This document shows, piece by piece, positions 4,607 to 5,262 of a stretch of DNA of 5,262 nucleotides. This DNA is from JAGPUQ01 sp041594335 (GTDB lineage: Bacteria > Pseudomonadota > Gammaproteobacteria > Pseudomonadales > Porticoccaceae), in assembly GCA_041594335.1 (NCBI GenBank), contig JBFHML010000088.1, positions 1 to 5,262 of the forward strand. Reading direction: 5' to 3'. The notes beneath the pieces were generated by a model, which searched no databases, had not been told where the DNA came from, and worked only from the letters and a program-made list of their open reading frames with translations. A program made the position numbers and the translations under genes. Numbering within the stretch: position 1 is the stretch's first letter; every line of letters starts with the position of its first letter.

Positions 4607-5262
4607 ATGACCGACAATTGGGTTGAACTCGTTTATCTGCTCGCCGCGGTTCTCTTCGTGCTCGGCATCAAGGCCATGACCCGGCCGAAGACTGCTGCGC
4701 GAGGTAACCTGATGTCGTCGATCGGCATGCTGCTCGCCGTAGTGGTGACCCTGCTCGATCGCGATATCGTCCGTTACGAGTATATTGCCGTGGGCATGAT
4801 CGCAGGCGGCATCGCCGGCGCCGTCTTCGCCCTCCGGGTGCGTATGACCGCCATGCCCCAGATGGTAGCCTTGCTCAATGGCTGCGGCGGCGGGGCCTCC
4901 CTGGGCCTGGCTGCGGCGAGCCATCTGATGACCATCACCAGTATGGGCTATGGCACCGGATCGAGCGCGATGCTCTCGGTGTCCTTCGTGACGGCTACCG
5001 TACTCATCGGTGCCGTGACCCTGACGGGCAGCTTGGTGGCTTTCGCCAAACTTCAGGAACTGATTTCTGGACAGCCGATCGGTTTCGTCGGCATGAAGTT
5101 TCTCAATGCAGCCCTGTTCGCGGCAGCGCTGGTCACCGGAGCACTACTGAGCCTGGAGCCCGGCAATACCACACTGTTTTGGGGGTTGATCGCCCTGGCC
5201 GCTCTCCTCGGCATCACACTGGTGCTCCCGATCGGTGGCGCCGACATGCCGGTGGTCATCGC
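4607..5262 (+). CDS. pntB: NAD(P) transhydrogenase subunit beta, N-terminal membrane part (cut by right edge)
   Basis: The ATG at 4607 opens 218 codons to the window end with no stop, beginning MTDNWVELVYLLAAVLFVLG. PntB carries most of the proton channel and, at its C-terminus (outside this window), the NADP(H)-binding domain III. Hydrophobic segments are near residues 6-22, 36-50, 58-76, 86-108, 120-148, 166-183 and 189-209. Family motifs include MTAMPQMVALLNGCGGGAS at 80-98, VTLTGSLVAFAKLQ at 137-150 and the cytoplasmic GGADMPVVI at 210-218, after which more helices are expected. The full protein is normally about 460-480 residues, so a little under half is present. Position 91 is Asn where E. 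coli PntB has the proton-pathway His91; I recall Asn in the LLNG-GGGAS version common in three-subunit enzymes. It follows pntAB by 16 nt and completes the operon. Confidence 0.96.
   Translation, partial: MTDNWVELVYLLAAVLFVLGIKAMTRPKTAARGNLMSSIGMLLAVVVTLLDRDIVRYEYIAVGMIAGGIAGAVFALRVRMTAMPQMVALLNGCGGGASLGLAAASHLMTITSMGYGTGSSAMLSVSFVTATVLIGAVTLTGSLVAFAKLQELISGQPIGFVGMKFLNAALFAAALVTGALLSLEPGNTTLFWGLIALAALLGITLVLPIGGADMPVVI

Noticed and set aside
4577..4924. 115-codon minus-strand open frame opposite pntB
   Set aside because: It is antisense to conserved PntB transmembrane segments; its His/Gly-rich composition follows from the opposite strand and no motif supports it.

Overview
The window is about 62% GC and ordinary chromosomal DNA in style: tightly packed core-metabolism genes, uniform base composition, and no insertion sequences, phage genes, CRISPR repeats or RNA genes that I can see. 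Protein wording (an IspB very close to the E. coli type, a 547-residue Pgi of the E. coli/animal long form, and a three-subunit transhydrogenase) suggests a GC-rich gammaproteobacterium. That placement is an inference and I would not go below class level.

Layout: (1) 1-242, minus strand, the N-terminal 80 codons of a luciferase-like (LLM class) flavin or F420 oxidoreductase that runs off the left edge. (2) 243-364, a divergent intergenic region with a good sigma70-type promoter facing right, whose spacer contains a perfect 13-nt palindrome. (3) 365-1324, ispB, a long-chain polyprenyl diphosphate synthase for quinone side chains. (4) 1361-3004, pgi, glucose-6-phosphate isomerase, 36 nt after ispB. 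(5) 3005-3118, a 114-nt intergenic region unusually rich in inverted repeats, including a perfect 20-bp palindrome and a 10-bp long-range pairing that ends just before the pntAA ribosome binding site. (6) 3119-4309 pntAA, 4309-4590 pntAB and 4607-5262 (cut at the right edge) pntB, the proton-translocating NAD(P) transhydrogenase.

How they fit together: Pgi sits at the branch between glycolysis/gluconeogenesis and the NADPH-producing pentose phosphate route. PntAA-PntAB-PntB uses the proton motive force to pass hydride from NADH to NADP+. IspB makes the tail of the respiratory quinone that helps maintain that force. All genes from ispB to pntB share one strand, so they could be one transcription unit, but the pgi-pntAA gap looks like a control point.

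No undescribed protein system is visible: every coding region belongs to a known family. The most interesting unexplained signal is the structured leader in front of pntAA, followed by the palindrome embedded in the ispB promoter.
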